In this document: in pieces, positions 51,930 to 64,000 of the stretch
Numbering within the stretch: position 1 is the stretch's first letter
How the letters are laid out: each line of letters begins with the position of its first letter
Assembly: GCF_021730395.1 (NCBI RefSeq)
Contig: NC_069373.1
Span: 42,808,501-42,872,500, forward strand
Origin: Mercenaria mercenaria
Taxonomy: Eukaryota; Mollusca; Bivalvia; Venerida; Veneridae
Direction: 5' to 3'
DNA length: 64,000 nucleotides
Position numbers and translations under genes: made by a program
The notes under the pieces: generated by a model
Database searches by the model: none
What the model was told of the DNA's origin: nothing
Seen by the model: the letters and a program-made list of their open reading frames with translations, nothing else

Positions 51930-54217
51930 AAGTCCCCTACCAGAAGGCACCTAATTTTCTCTACTGCAGTTAACCATAATGAACTGATATCTGTCAATGA
52001 CGTATAAACAGTTTTGTACTATATATGCAATATGTTATAACACAACACTTGGATTAAAATTTGTATAAAAACCTACAGTTGGTTTTCATATGGATTTTTT
52101 TGGCCGATTATCAAAAAAGATATCAAGTTATCTATAGTAAAAACAAAGGGAAATTAATCCTTAAAAATCTATATAATATAAATCCACAAGAAACTCTTTA
52201 CCAGGTAAAGATCGGTCTAAATGCTCCTAAAAATTGGATGTAACATGCATGTTGTACCACAGAAAACTGGTCTCAAATTTTCCCTACGGCCAGTAATAAA
52301 TAAGTTACAATATAATCTATTTATAGTAACAACAAAGAAATGTAACTCTAAAAACAAGAATGCCTCAAAGTGGTGAACATTTGTGCCAAGTTACATCAAA
52401 ATCACTACATGCATGAAGAAGAAATGCTTCAGACAAAATCATACTTGTATCTGCCTCTATGTGTGACCTTGACCTTAGACCTAGGGACCAGCTTCTTGCA
52501 CTTGACCTTGACCTTGCAGCTAAAGGCTCGGGTGTTGCTTATGACACATTGTCTCATCCAGGGGAATATTTGTGCAAACTTATATTTAAATCCAGTTTTG
52601 CATGACAAAGTTATAGACCGGACAGGTAAAAGTCCCATTGACATTTGATCTCCAAGTGTGACATTGACCTTTAAGCAAGTATTATGTGTGTTACATATGA
52701 ATTGACCGGACAGGAAAAAACACTATTAACATTTGACATCCAATTGTGACCTTGACCTTTAAGCTAGTGATCCGGGATCTGGGCATGACACGTCGTCTAA
52801 TCATGGACAACATTTGTGCCAAGTGATATCAAAATACATTCATGAATGACGGACCGGGCACGAAACAGACCCTGTTCCTGCTATGTTAACATTTAACTGC
52901 AAAGTGTGACCTTGATCTTTCAGCTAGGGGTCTGAAAGTTGTGCATGACACATTGTCTTATTATGACGTACATTTGTGCCAAGTAATATTAAAACCCTTC
53001 ATGGATGGCAGAGTTATGGACCGGACAGGAAAAAGCCCTGTTGACATTTGGCCTCTGATTGTGACCTTGACCTTTAAGCTAGGGGTCCGGGTTTTGCGCA
53101 TGACACGTCGTCTCATCCCTTAAAGGATTGTTGAGTTACAGACTGGACAGGAAATAGCCCTTTTGGCCTTTGATTTCCAAGTGTGACATTGAACCTTCCG
53201 CTAAGTGCTCGGGTGTTGCGCATGACACATTGCCTCATCCAGGGGAATATTTTTTGAAAACTGATATTTAAATCCAGTTTTGCATGACAAAGTTATAGAC
53301 CGGACAGGAAAAAGTCCCATTGATGTTTGATCTCCAAGTGTGACACTGACCTTAAAGGTCAAAGGCAAAGGTTCTGTGTGTTGCATATGACATGTCATCT
53401 CATCATGGGGAACATTTATGCTAAATAATATTAAAATCCCTTGATGGATAACATAGTTCTGGACCGGACAGGAAAAATAACATATTAACCTTTGACCTTC
53501 AAGTATGACTTTGACCGTTTGAGCTAGGGGTCCGTGTTTTGCGCATGACATGTCGTCTCATCATGGGGAACATGTGTGCCAAGTAATATTAAATCCCTTC
53601 ATGGATGGCAGGGTTTTTGCACCGGACAGGAAAAAAAAGCTATCGACCTTTGACCTCCAATTGTGACCTTGAACTTTAAGCTAGGGATCCGAGATTTGCG
53701 CATGACACGTCGTCTTATCATGGAAAACATTTGTGCCAAGTCATATTAAAATGTTTTCATAAATGATGAAGTTATGAACCGGACACGAAACAGACCCTGT
53801 TCATGCTATGTTAACATTTGACTGCTAAGTATGACCTTGACCTTTGAGCTATGGGTCTGAAAATTGTGCATGACACATTGTCTTATCATGAGGTACATTT
53901 GTGCCAAGTAATATTAAAATCCCTTCATGGATGGCAGAGATATGGACCGGACAGGAAATCAGCCCTGTTGACATTTGACCTCTGAATGTGACCTGGACCT
54001 TTAAGCTAGGGGTCCGGATGTTGCGAAAGAAACGTTGTCTTATTATGGGGAATATTTGTGCCAACTAATATTAAAATCCCTTCATATATGACAGATTTAT
54101 GGACCGGACACGAAATTGCGGACGGACCGAAGGACGGACGGAATGACAGAATGACGGACGGACGGAAAAGCGCATTCCTAAAGTCCCAGAATCTGGTTTT
54201 CAACCAGTAGGGGACTT
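51930..54217. mobile_element. TIR element of 2.3 kb with a satellite core
   Basis: Terminal sequence aagtcccctaccag at 51930 is inverted at the right end (ccagtaggggactt, 54217). From about 52360 there are nine or so units of roughly 210 bp with tgtgaccttgacctttaagc, taggggtccgg, gcatgacacgtcgtctcatc, aacatttgtgccaagtaata, tcccttcatggatg and gaccggacaggaaa. The right end has a gacggacgga tract. Its open frames follow the satellite and have no domain. Confidence 0.78.
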
Positions 54218-56394
54218 ATAAGCGCAGAATATACTAGACCTATAACGAAAGTAAAGCTTCTAGTTATTCTCACTAAAGAGAAAACGAAGCGACGATGTTC
54301 CCAATAGATGATAACTATCCATATATACGAATGTAATGTATTTCAGATTTTTAATATTATAAAGGTTTCTAATATGCCACACAGAAATGCACATTACACG
54401 TCAATATTTTAGAAAAACTCGATATGAAATTAACATTTAACACATGTTATACAATCGTAATAGCAGATTATTGATACAGAGTTAAAGTCTTGTGCTAGAA
54501 GACGACTTTTTGCTATAGTACCTGTAATTTTAGATGTATCGTAGCTATTTAAATCTAGGCCGCATATTATACATATTGTATACCTTTAAACGTTGCAATG
54601 TAATTCAGATACATGTACATCATGTTTCACAACTTGTGTGCTAACTATAAGACAATGTCCCTCATTAAATATTTTGCCCTTTAAAGTTGTTATATAGCTG
54701 GTGGCGGTAGGGCAGATGGACGGACGAACGGACAGACAATGGAAACAATGGAATAATGTTCATATTCTCTATAGAACTCTCTTAGCATGTGCATTGTAAA
54801 ATGAAAATTATTTTGTTCTTGGGAATTTAATCAGTTTATCCAAACAGACGGACGAAAAGACATAAAATTTGAAAAATTCAAGTAAGTAAATCTCCAAAAT
54901 ACCCATCAATCAACAGGGTATCTTGAAAATGACGGACGGATGAACGGCTACAAGCAGTGGAAATTAAATTATATACATGTTTCAACAACACCGTCTTTGT
55001 ACCACGTTTAATGAAGAGAAAATGCAAGTAATGCATAAATTTGTATCTTATAAATAACCTGGTATAGCAGTCACCTTTCATTACAAGGTGACGGAATTAC
55101 TAGTACTGAAAAGCTTCCGAACTCTAATCCATCTTATTACACAATACGTAAGTTTCTTATATTTTTAGTCTTATATTTTGATGTTTTTAAGTATTTATGT
55201 GTTAATGTCTGATATGCATAATGATAGTCGAACTTTGTTTTACAAATTAATGTCACCTATAAGACAAAAACTGGCCTTCGAACCAAGGTGACTTGCGTTT
55301 AAAGTATCCTTGCTCTATTATCTAAATGTAAGTTTTTTACATGCTTACCTTTAGCAATATTAGAACAGTGGTCTCTCTTGAGAGATGCCTGATTGCACAA
55401 CATTGACTGTTTGTCGTTCCAAAATACCAGTTGATCAGTATATGACTGTATATAGCGGTAAAGTTGTTTATAGTAGTGAACTGTTTAGTCAATATCAATT
55501 GCTGCGCATTCAGAAGCTGTTCTCCGAAGGAGGTGGTGAAGAAAACCATAACAACAATACCCTCTAAGTAAATACACCATTGTAATCGTCAACATATAAC
55601 ACTTGGGTTATAATTTTCTTGTTCCTTTTAAACTGAGAGTTTCACGTCCCTATGTGGGATAAAACCATGTAAGTTATGTTTCATTCATAGTAAATCTTAG
55701 TCCTTTGTCATCATTTAACAGTATCATATAGACACCATATTTCCGATCAGACATTTATGAGAATAATGGTCTTGATAATATCTGAGCTAAGTTTGAGACT
55801 CTACGTAAGTCTGAATTTAAGCACAACCTTGTGTATGCAATACATTTCATTCCATATGCCGAAACTCACAGGTGAATTTCGCATATGGGTCATGATCAGT
55901 CAATAATTAGGTCACTAAACACAACCCCATCAGACTGTTTGCCTATGGTCTACAACAAAAACACAAGTATCGTTATATCATCTCCTGTTCTATCAGTACT
56001 ACGTGCACTGCTTTGTTTTGCGCAGAGTTCCCTTTTGCTGCATCTTGCAGCAACTTTCATACTTTAATCTCAAGTGTTTTGAAGTCTATGGAAGAATTGC
56101 CGGTTGACGATATTAGAGTTATTTTCTGTAGTCCTTATACCTGAAACTGATTACTACTGATGTGAGCAGCTGTTGACTAAATGGATTATCTGAATCGAAG
56201 CTGTACTGTTGTACAGGCAAGACCTGGGGCTGTTATCTTCTTGTCTAAAATTATCGGGTATGTATTTCATTAGCGACTAACAAAATTGATAATAACCCAA
56301 ATCCATACTTTAGCTTTTAAGAAATAAATTTATAGCTAAATATTATTTGGAAATATAACAGTAATCTGTATTATTGTGTACAGGTCCTTGTACA
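54218..56394. other. Intergenic: no gene seen
   Basis: AT-rich. Short gacggacgga-type tracts at 54715-54740, 54845-54856 and 54933-54945 look like ends of worn repeats of the same style as 51930-54217. Confidence 0.35.
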
Positions 56395-56560
56395 AGATGA
56401 TCCTTTGCAGAATGCAACCAAGGAAAACAATAGCAAACTCGATTCGATTAAGTTGGTTCACAGGAGATAAGTCATTACGCCCAAAGTAACAACCAGCCAA
56501 CTTTAGAGCTGAATTCCATTTAGTATAGAATGTTCGGCTCGGTACTCGTATGTTTGTCCG
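56395..56560. repeat. Dispersed repeat, copy 4 (partial)
   Basis: Contains gatcctttgcagaatgcaac, aacaatagcaaactcgattc and gatta-gttcacaggagataa, matching copy 3 with more substitutions. Confidence 0.55.
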
Positions 56561-56589
56561 GGTCATATCCATAACAAAACAAGAGCTCG

Positions 56590-56915
56590 TAGAACACGAA
56601 ATGTTCATCTTGATGCATTCAGCAACCGCACTAACTGACCTACTGCCTCAAAATCTATAGTGGTCATCTGCTGTTCATGATCAACCTTCTCATTAAGTTT
56701 CGTGATCCTAGCCCAAAGCGTTGTCAAATGATCCTCCGGAAACGGTTCAACTATTCCGAGTCACTGTGACCTTGACCTCTGACCTTCTGGTCTCAAAATC
56801 AATAAGGGTCTTCTGCTGGTCATGACCAACTATCAACTTTTATTGAGTTATCATCCAGAAACCGTCTAACAGTTCGGGAACACTGTGACCTTGACCTTTC
56901 TTCGAACATGCCCGC
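56590..56915. repeat. Short tandem repeat with TGACCTTGACC motifs
   Basis: About two to three units of roughly 120-135 bp sharing gtggtcatctgctgttcatg / gggtcttctgctggtcatga, then ccggaaacggttcaac / ccagaaaccgtctaacag, and ending cactgtgaccttgacct. No TIR found. Confidence 0.65.
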
Positions 56916-57189
56916 ATTATATTGTTCATAATTATAAAAGACCTATGTAATGTCATTGCAATAGAATAATATACCTATGAATCAATAAAGTATTTGATTT
57001 AATCGTAGCACTTTCATACATAAGAGAAATACCGTCTATTACTAACAATGGTATCAATTTCTTAGGCACCATTTACTATGAATTACTGCAGTTGGGAACC
57101 AAACTACGGTGCTGATGTAATAAAATTGTAAATATATATTACATTTGTTTAAATTCAAGCGAACAACAGCTATTTTAGATGAACATTAA

Positions 57190-60100
57190 TAGTCTAGTCC
57201 AGATTTCAATAAATGTGAGAGGTACAGGCATTTTGTTAGTATTTGGTCCCATATACTTTTTTAGTATAATTTGGGTATGCTGAATTCAAAAATATATGTT
57301 GGCCATCTGACAAATGATTTTTTATAGTTCAAAATGGCGGAAAACAAAATGGCCGCCAAATTAAGATATTTCTAATATAAATATGTAACAGTATTACAAT
57401 TATCCAAAAATATGTGGGGTTTTTTTTTATCAAAGTTATGTGTAACATAGTAACAGATTAAATTAACAACACTTTTTTCAAAGATAAATAACTTTTAATC
57501 CAAATGTGTGCTCCGTTAGGAGAAAAAAGCAATTAAAAACCCACTCAAACTTGCATATTTCGCCAAAAAGGTGATTATAATTGCAAAACTATTGCTGAAT
57601 ACAGTACACTAATATCATATTTGGAATCAGTTTACAGGACAGAAGCTAAATCCATAAACTGTTTATCATATAATAGTTTCAAAATAATATAGATTGAAAT
57701 ATTTGCTTTATTTCATGTTAATTTACTGCCTTGAGTTCATACAGCTGGTAATGCTTTTATCGCATATACATTATCTATATCTGTGCATAAGAGCCCAGTC
57801 TTTTTACATTCATATCTGAGGGTCCTACATCCAGATGTACACTTGCAAGCAATGAACTCAATACAAGCTTTAAGGAATTGGATCACGGGTAATAAGAACT
57901 GGCTTTAGTGTGTCATCTGCCACTTTCCATCCCATGTCGGAAGGTGCGGGCAATTCTGAATTGAGAACAGTTGATTTGTTCCATACCAAGGCTTGATAAT
58001 GAGCTCTTCTAATGTGAAATGAGCAAGCATTACTGGTTGGGGGTATGTGTTCAAGACTTATAGACCTGCCAAACATTTTGAGCACTGTCAATACTACAGC
58101 ATCTTGGCCATACACTTTGCAGATAAAATATTCATAGTTTTTCTTTAACTCATCAGACAGTTGTCCATATCCAAGACCTTCTATAAGTTTTTCACTGGCT
58201 GTAAACACTTTAAACACAGATCTTTAGAGATTCCACAGAAATTTGATGTTGTGTCACTGCCAGTGAGTGCATGAAAGGCAAGTAGATTTCTACGCAACTC
58301 TTATTGAGGTTTTATTTAACACTGTGTTGACTTGAATGTATTTTCATTTTTTTCACTGTTCCAGCCATCATCCATACTGTTGCATTTATTTCCTGCAAGT
58401 GGCATAGTAAGAGCAAATACATCAATATCTCTGGCAGAAACAACAACAGTGACACAATTTGATCGTTTACTGCTGTGAACAGCATGGAAAATGATCCTTG
58501 TGTAAGCTTCCTCGCGTTTAGCCTTTAATTCATCCAAATTAAGTTTAATGACAGTGTTTTCAACAGTTTCTTCGTCCTAAAAGCCGACGCCAACAACCAA
58601 CGTCTTTTCTGTAGGTGATTGCATGATCGGCTTCTGGTAAAAATGTACTACGTCAAATTTATTTGCTGGAAGTGCCAAAACGTTACACCAGATTTCAAAT
58701 AATTCATTGATACTTGCAATCCACCCATTCTGGGGCACTGCCCATTTCAAATCCACAAGCTTAAAGTAAAGAGCCTGATCAACAGTTATAACTGAATGTG
58801 ACTGTCCCAGTCTTCCTGATATATGCATACACTTCTGAACAATAGTGTTAAATGTCTCGATATCTCATTCTAAGTAAGATTCAGCGAAAAAACATGGCCA
58901 GTTTCAGGATCCATTGATTCCAGGTTTTGTTTTTCAGCTAAAGATGTGTCTACTAGTATGTCACTGTAGCTCAATCTGTGTCCTGCACTATGAAATAGGT
59001 TAACTAAATGTTTTAACCTAGTCATCTAGTGCTATGTACTTGCAAGTCCTGTTTAGGGTCCATTCTTTTTTTACCATCACTCACTCCATAAACAATATCT
59101 TGTGTTACACTTAATAATTTTGTTTGCAGATCAAATTCAGATCTTTATGGTCAAATTCTTCATCTAGAAGCTCTTGGCCACCATACGTTGAATTCAGAAA
59201 CATGAACAGACACTCCAGAACAGAATTTTCAGTCACAGAATGTCCTTCCAGAGAGAACATATAAGCCCTTAATTTTAGTGCTACGTATCCAGTTGTCAAG
59301 AAGTCGTCACTGGAATTATATTTCTGTATTGTCAGCCGTTCATCACTATTACCAGTAGTATTATAATGGGCATCTTTAAGCACTGACGCAAAACATTCAT
59401 ATGGAACAAGAAGTGTATTCCTTTCATTGGAAAATATAAATAGTGGAGTTACAAACTAAAACTGGTTTCTCAGTTTACGTTGTAGGGCTTCTTAGAATTA
59501 AATGAATGACAAAGAATTGTTGAAGAAGTCTCTTCAGTACGTATACGGCATCTGTTGCAACTGTCTGAAAGCTGCAGTATTTGCGATTTCATTGCAGCAT
59601 ACCCACGTTCATGTAAAAGAAAGATCATGGCAAGACCCATATTTGAGTTGTCCGACTTGGTTTTGCGAACTAAAGTTTTTTTATGATATTTGCCCTCCGT
59701 TGACATCAGAGAGTCATAATCGCATTATGTCGTCATGTTTAGCATCCTTTAAAATACTATCACTGACTAGTTATGTTAAAGAGTTTTTCATGTTTCTTTT
59801 TTTTCTTGACAGAACATTCACATTTCTTAATTTAGTAGGAGTATATGATAAGTTTGATGAGGATGCAGCTTAATCTGATGTTTGTTCTATATTAAACTTA
59901 GCTTTGACTGAAAAGTATGTATTAGTTCTTTGTGGACAAAATTAAAATAAAACTTTCAACATTTTTTGTCATTTTCATCTATTTTTTCAATTCTACTAAT
60001 GGCCAGTGCTAATGGCTTCATATTTAGAAAAAAATCTCTAAACAAGTCTTGATTCAGCACACTCTTTTAGAGATGTTATGCCCTGAGGTTGTTTAGTTTA

Positions 60101-61304
60101 AAGCTTTGTCAGATTTTGCCTCCTGACAAATGATGCACTTTTCTGTGCTATCTTGAAATGGTCTCTTGGGATGCAAAGTCTTGTCCATTCTTACTTTGGA
60201 ATATTATAAAACCTATTAAACAAAATAATATTTATTACTTATTATTCACAAGCAATTATAGTATATATAAAGCTAGCTTTAACAGATTCTTATAAATGAA
60301 CTTATCACAGATACTGAAAATTAAAATAAATGCAATTTCACCAAATCTTAAAATATAACAAAGTATATAAAGCGAAGCATCTCTAAAAAAGTTTAGAAAT
60401 AAAATATACATGTAGAGTTGGCCTACCTGTAAAAACAACTTCAAAAAGTCCTGATTCCATGAAGTATTCATGACATCTCTAAAACCTTAATGATCATGAG
60501 AGTGTGTGCTTGTCAGAGTTAATGTACATTAAATAACTCCAAAGAGTTTAGATAAAGACTTTAAAAACATGACTCAAATTGTTATTGTGATAGAGACCTG
60601 GATTGTTTGTACTAATTAAGTTCACATTAGCCTTAATCTTAATCCCTGTCACACTTAATTTTCATCAATTATTATGATTCTAAGGTATTAAAAAGTTGAT
60701 TATTAAATAGAATGATCTTACCAGGATAAAATACGTTCTACACGGAATTCGGTTCATTACAAACAATGTCATGTTAATTAAGTTTTAACTTCCCCATTGT
60801 TTATTTTTTCTTAAATGACTACTTTAGAACTGCAAAACCATTTCATCAAAATATTTTCTTTTTTGACATAAAATTCCGGCGGAAGTTTTCAATCATATAC
60901 TTATTCTCATTTTTCTATTCTATAAATGATGTTGGATATATATTTTTTAAATTGTCTTCAAATTCCCGTTTTTGAACCCCGTAAAGTTCACATTTTTAAC
61001 TTGTGACATATTTTATTGATAAATATTTACTCAGTTATACTAATAACATGAAATAATTTGTTGAAACATATCTAGAGATAAAGGTTTGTATCATAAAGTA
61101 ATATTGATGGAAAAGTTTTTGTTAAAAACAGTGGTCATTTTTGCCCCCATTTTTAACCCTTTCAGAGGCATTTCTTAGATGGCCAACATATATTTTTGGA
61201 TTCAGCATACCCAAATTATGTTAAAAAAGTATGTTGGACCAAATACTAACAAAATGCTTGTAACTTCTTAAATAAGCTTATATCTGCAAAATCGGACTAG
61301 ACTA
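57190..61304 (-). mobile_element. 4.1-kb DNA transposon with long TIRs and an interrupted coding region
   Basis: The left end TAGTCTAGTCC and right end GGACTAGACTA start TIRs of about 130 bp that share cattttgttagtatttggtc, aatttgggtatgctgaat and atatatgttggccatct. Flanking TAA on both sides may be a 3-bp target duplication. The minus strand encodes pieces of one large protein. In coding order they are 59706-59470, 59383-59111, 58828-58577, 58537-58316 (EEAYTRIIFHAVHS, VVVSARDIDVFAL) and 58217-57870 (GYGQLSDEL, PPTSNACSFHIRRAHYQ, PSDMGWKVADD). A Cys-rich end (CKCTSGCRTLRYECKK) follows near 57800. The coding region has stops and frame changes. I recall similar multi-copy animal proteins with an EEADTR...VVVSxDTDV signature, perhaps a PIN/FEN-like nuclease fold, but cannot assign a transposon superfamily. 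Confidence 0.75.
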
Positions 61305-61726
61305 TAAGAAGATATTCAACATACACGCATCTTTCTTGTCGGCTGTTATTGTTTTATGGTACGAACCCAGCTGAAACACTCCGCTGCTAGTATAGCTAAT
61401 TAAGTAAATAAAGTTGATTTCGTTCCTTGACATGGAAGTGTAAGCTTACATTACCTTAACACACACCAGTCTTCAAGTATGCAATTTTCACGAACACGGA
61501 TCCGGTCATCTGACCGCCGTTGCATAACTAAAAAAACGGCGTAGAACCAATCAACTGTTTGTCGTTTCCTTCTCATCGGCTTAGTTAAGTGCAGCATGCT
61601 TATTAATTGTTACTGTATTTGATTTTGCAATTAATTGTAGTAAGGTATTTGACATTTAACCTATTTTTTACCCCATATTCCAAATTATCAAAACTTACTT
61701 AGAGACTTATGAGTAAGGAAGAGCAT

Positions 61727-62613
61727 TAATGCTAGGTTCGTTTTATTTATCTACTCGAAATTTCGACTTACTTTCCCGAAATTTTGACTTACCAACTCAA
61801 AATTTCAAGTTACTATCTCGAAATTTCGGGATACTTTTACTCGACATTTCGGATAAGAACGGACGGACCGACAAGCTTACTCCTATATATAATGATTTCA
61901 CAGTATGAGGTACCCCAGTTACTAATAATGTGGTGAATTTGGCCTTTGATCTTATGACAGCGGAAGTCATCTATTGAGCACAGAAAAGCAAATACTTTAT
62001 CTATGGTGTTGTTTCTTTTTTTTAGTTGAGTTGAACATCAAACCCACACATTTATAGGTCATTGGTGACTTTCAAGATTTTCATGGTTGAGAAAGACCCC
62101 CAGGTGCCCCTTCATGCATACTTTCAGACATGAACAGGCACATGGGTAGAACTGATGACCTTCCGCAAGCCAACTGGATGTTCCTCACATGAAATAATTC
62201 TACACCCAAAATGACATTTCAATTCCACAGCAGTGAGATGTATCTGATTTGAAGCCAGCAACCTGAACCAATCAGCAACTGAAGCCTCTAAGATTTTATT
62301 TACAGTTTCACTTCTGCAAGTCCAAGAAATCTCAAATTACTGACAGAAGAACCGTTTTAAACCCAAAGACCATTGTACGAGTTAGAGTTAGTAACCCGAA
62401 ATTTCGAGTTAGTAAGTCGAAATATACATTTCGAGATATTATTTCGGAATTTCGAATTCGTAAGTCAAACTTTCGGGATAGTAAGTCCAAATTTCGAGTT
62501 ATATAACTCGAAATTTCTAGTTAGTATCTCGAAAAATTGAGTTAAGTATCTTGAAATTTCGAGTTAAAATCACGAAATTTCGAGTTGATAAATAAAACGT
62601 ACCTGGCACTTAT
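61727..62613. mobile_element. Foldback element with arms built of cgaaatttcgagttagta subrepeats
   Basis: The left arm (61727-61860) and right arm (62385-62613) are inverted. Outermost is ggttcgttttatttatctac and its complement, followed by repeated units of about 20 bp of the type ctcgaaatttcgacttact. The middle (61860-62385) is unique and non-coding. Confidence 0.8.
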
Positions 62614-63354
62614 GTTCATCCGTAGATGAGGCTTCGTGTAGATTAAGTAAAATGTTGCATCTAGAGCGTTGATAAGTAGTTTTCTATCATATGACCTAGA
62701 ACTAGTGTTACAGATTTTAGAGACAATTATAGAGATATCTTTCATGTAGATTTAGTTGAAAATGTTGCATCATTTAACAATGCTTGTTGACCTAGTGGCC
62801 GATCGTTTCATTCAATTTGTCCAAATTTTATTTGGGCAGATGTTCAGACCTAAGTCCACTAAGACTAGGCAAAAAATTTAAATGCAAATTTTTGACGACG
62901 GCAGACGACGACAATGGGGTCACAATACCACAGTTAAGTGCAAGAACAATGACAGAAAGGAATCAACAGTGCGGAAAACGTACTAAAGTGTTTAAGGTCA
63001 ACTGTTAATAAGAACTTTGAGAAACGCTCTCATTTTTTTTGCTTATCCGCTGTCAATCTTCATATTGGTCTAGCGCGTATACAGCTCTACTCAATCTGAT
63101 TCAAATAGTCTCAGACGCTATGCACTGAATCTGAAGCCAAGCTGTGGAGGGTCACGTTCAGGCGACGTTTCATAAGTTATATAATTATAAGATTGATAAA
63201 GAAACTAGATCTATATGAGTAATGCAATAATGCAATCTACGATTGCAACGTTTCATTTGCCTCTGTTGTTTGTGCATCTGATAGTTTTGATGGTTGCCTC
63301 ATGTGAGTTGCTTCTTACGAGACCCATTGTTTGTAAAAATATTCTGTCTTTGGT
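62614..63354. other. Intergenic: no gene seen
   Basis: Short frames on both strands lack domain or signal-peptide character. A hydrophobic frame at 63215-63454 runs into the repeat at 63355 and is not supported. Confidence 0.3.
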
Positions 63355-63650
63355 TGAAGATGCAGATAGGAATCCCTGGTTAAATGTTATCGAGTTACCA
63401 GAGAGCCGGATATTCCCATCTGCATATACAACCGGTGGTAGATTACTTGTCTAGCATACCGTATTTTACCAAATTAAAGTATTAGAAAAACAAAACAAAA
63501 CACTTTCTTTGTAGCATTCTCTCTTAAAATAACTTATATAAACAAAGCGTGGGAAATTAACGTCTGTAAACAAAGTGACGACATCACATTTTAATGACCT
63601 TCCAGTTTAGGTTTATGACTTGTTGCGTAATGTTATGTTTTTCCCTAAAA
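63355..63650. repeat. Second copy of the 20283 element
   Basis: Shares gagagccggatattcccatc, tctagcataccg, aaacaaagcgtgggaaat, taacgtctgtaaaca and the final gttgcgtaatgttatg with 20283-20640, in the same orientation. Confidence 0.65.
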
Positions 63651-64000
63651 TAACTTATTTTGAATTGAGTAATATACTTTAAGAGACTGAATACAACTAT
63701 CAACGAAATTGATTTTATCGCATTTTACGTTTACAATTTTATAATTAATGCAAAACTCGTTAGTTGTAAGTAACAACAAGCATGAGAGGCCCGTTCCAGA
63801 TGGGTTTTGAGTTTCACCTCCCTTGGAAAAATAGTCAATGGTTGTACTACTTGCTTTAACCGTGACGTCAAATATGACGTCAGGATTGACGTATTGATGG
63901 CGTCTCGACATTCCATGCGTCAAAATGTTCCCCGTTTCAAAGGTGTTTCTGCATAATTTGTCAAAAGTTATTGTCTTTTTTTTCTGTTGATAAATCATTA

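Noticed and set aside
59502-59873. 123-residue plus-strand frame
   Set aside because: Largely antisense to the transposon protein frame at 59470-59706; no domain.
63215-63454. Hydrophobic plus-strand frame resembling a signal peptide
   Set aside because: It runs straight into a dispersed repeat and has no downstream exon.

Overview
This is a window of AT-rich eukaryotic nuclear DNA, most likely from a bivalve mollusc and probably a venerid clam. Coding sequence occurs as short exons with GT-AG borders in large introns. Every gene model encodes animal-type extracellular or membrane domains (C-type lectin, EGF, CYYR1-like Cys-rich plus transmembrane). The intergenic and intronic DNA is packed with repeat types familiar from bivalve genomes: tRNA-headed SINEs, foldback elements and TIR elements carrying internal satellites. 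The species call is an inference from repeat style; no database was searched.

Region 1 to 17.1 kb holds two members of a small single-pass membrane protein family resembling CYYR1. Gene B (minus, exons at 484-596 and 1188-1302) is partial. Gene A (plus, four exons from 3360 to 17066) can be read completely as a 137-residue protein: signal peptide, Cys-rich ectodomain, transmembrane helix with a Cys cluster, and a proline-rich tail ending PPPYQV. The two genes point away from each other. Each has a minisatellite next to an exon, and the largest one (10.08-11.29 kb) is built from copies of the gene A exon 2 splice acceptor and exon start. A broken antisense fragment of the ribosome-biogenesis gene BOP1 lies in the last intron of gene A.

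Region 17.1 to 21.9 kb shows only repeats. Region 21.9 to 51.0 kb is one long minus-strand gene for a secreted modular lectin. Its 17 recognisable exons run signal peptide, CTLD1, EGF, EGF, CTLD2, CTLD3, EGF, EGF, CTLD4. Each CTLD is split over three exons with identical phases, and all module borders are phase 1. CTLD2 carries an in-frame TGA in its third exon, one intron has a GC donor, and a decayed extra EGF exon survives between CTLD3 and EGF3. The 3' end of the gene is not resolved. The introns hold foldback elements, a TIR element that stops about 20 bp from a splice donor, a truncated LINE, SINEs and TIR/satellite elements.

Region 51 to 64 kb has no host gene that I can support. It contains a 2.3-kb TIR element with a satellite core, a further tandem repeat with TGACCTTGACC motifs, a 4.1-kb DNA transposon with long TIRs and interrupted minus-strand coding sequence (57190-61304), and a foldback element built of short TTCGA-type subrepeats. 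I saw no retrovirus-like or other virus-like element, no CRISPR array, and no functional rRNA or tRNA gene.
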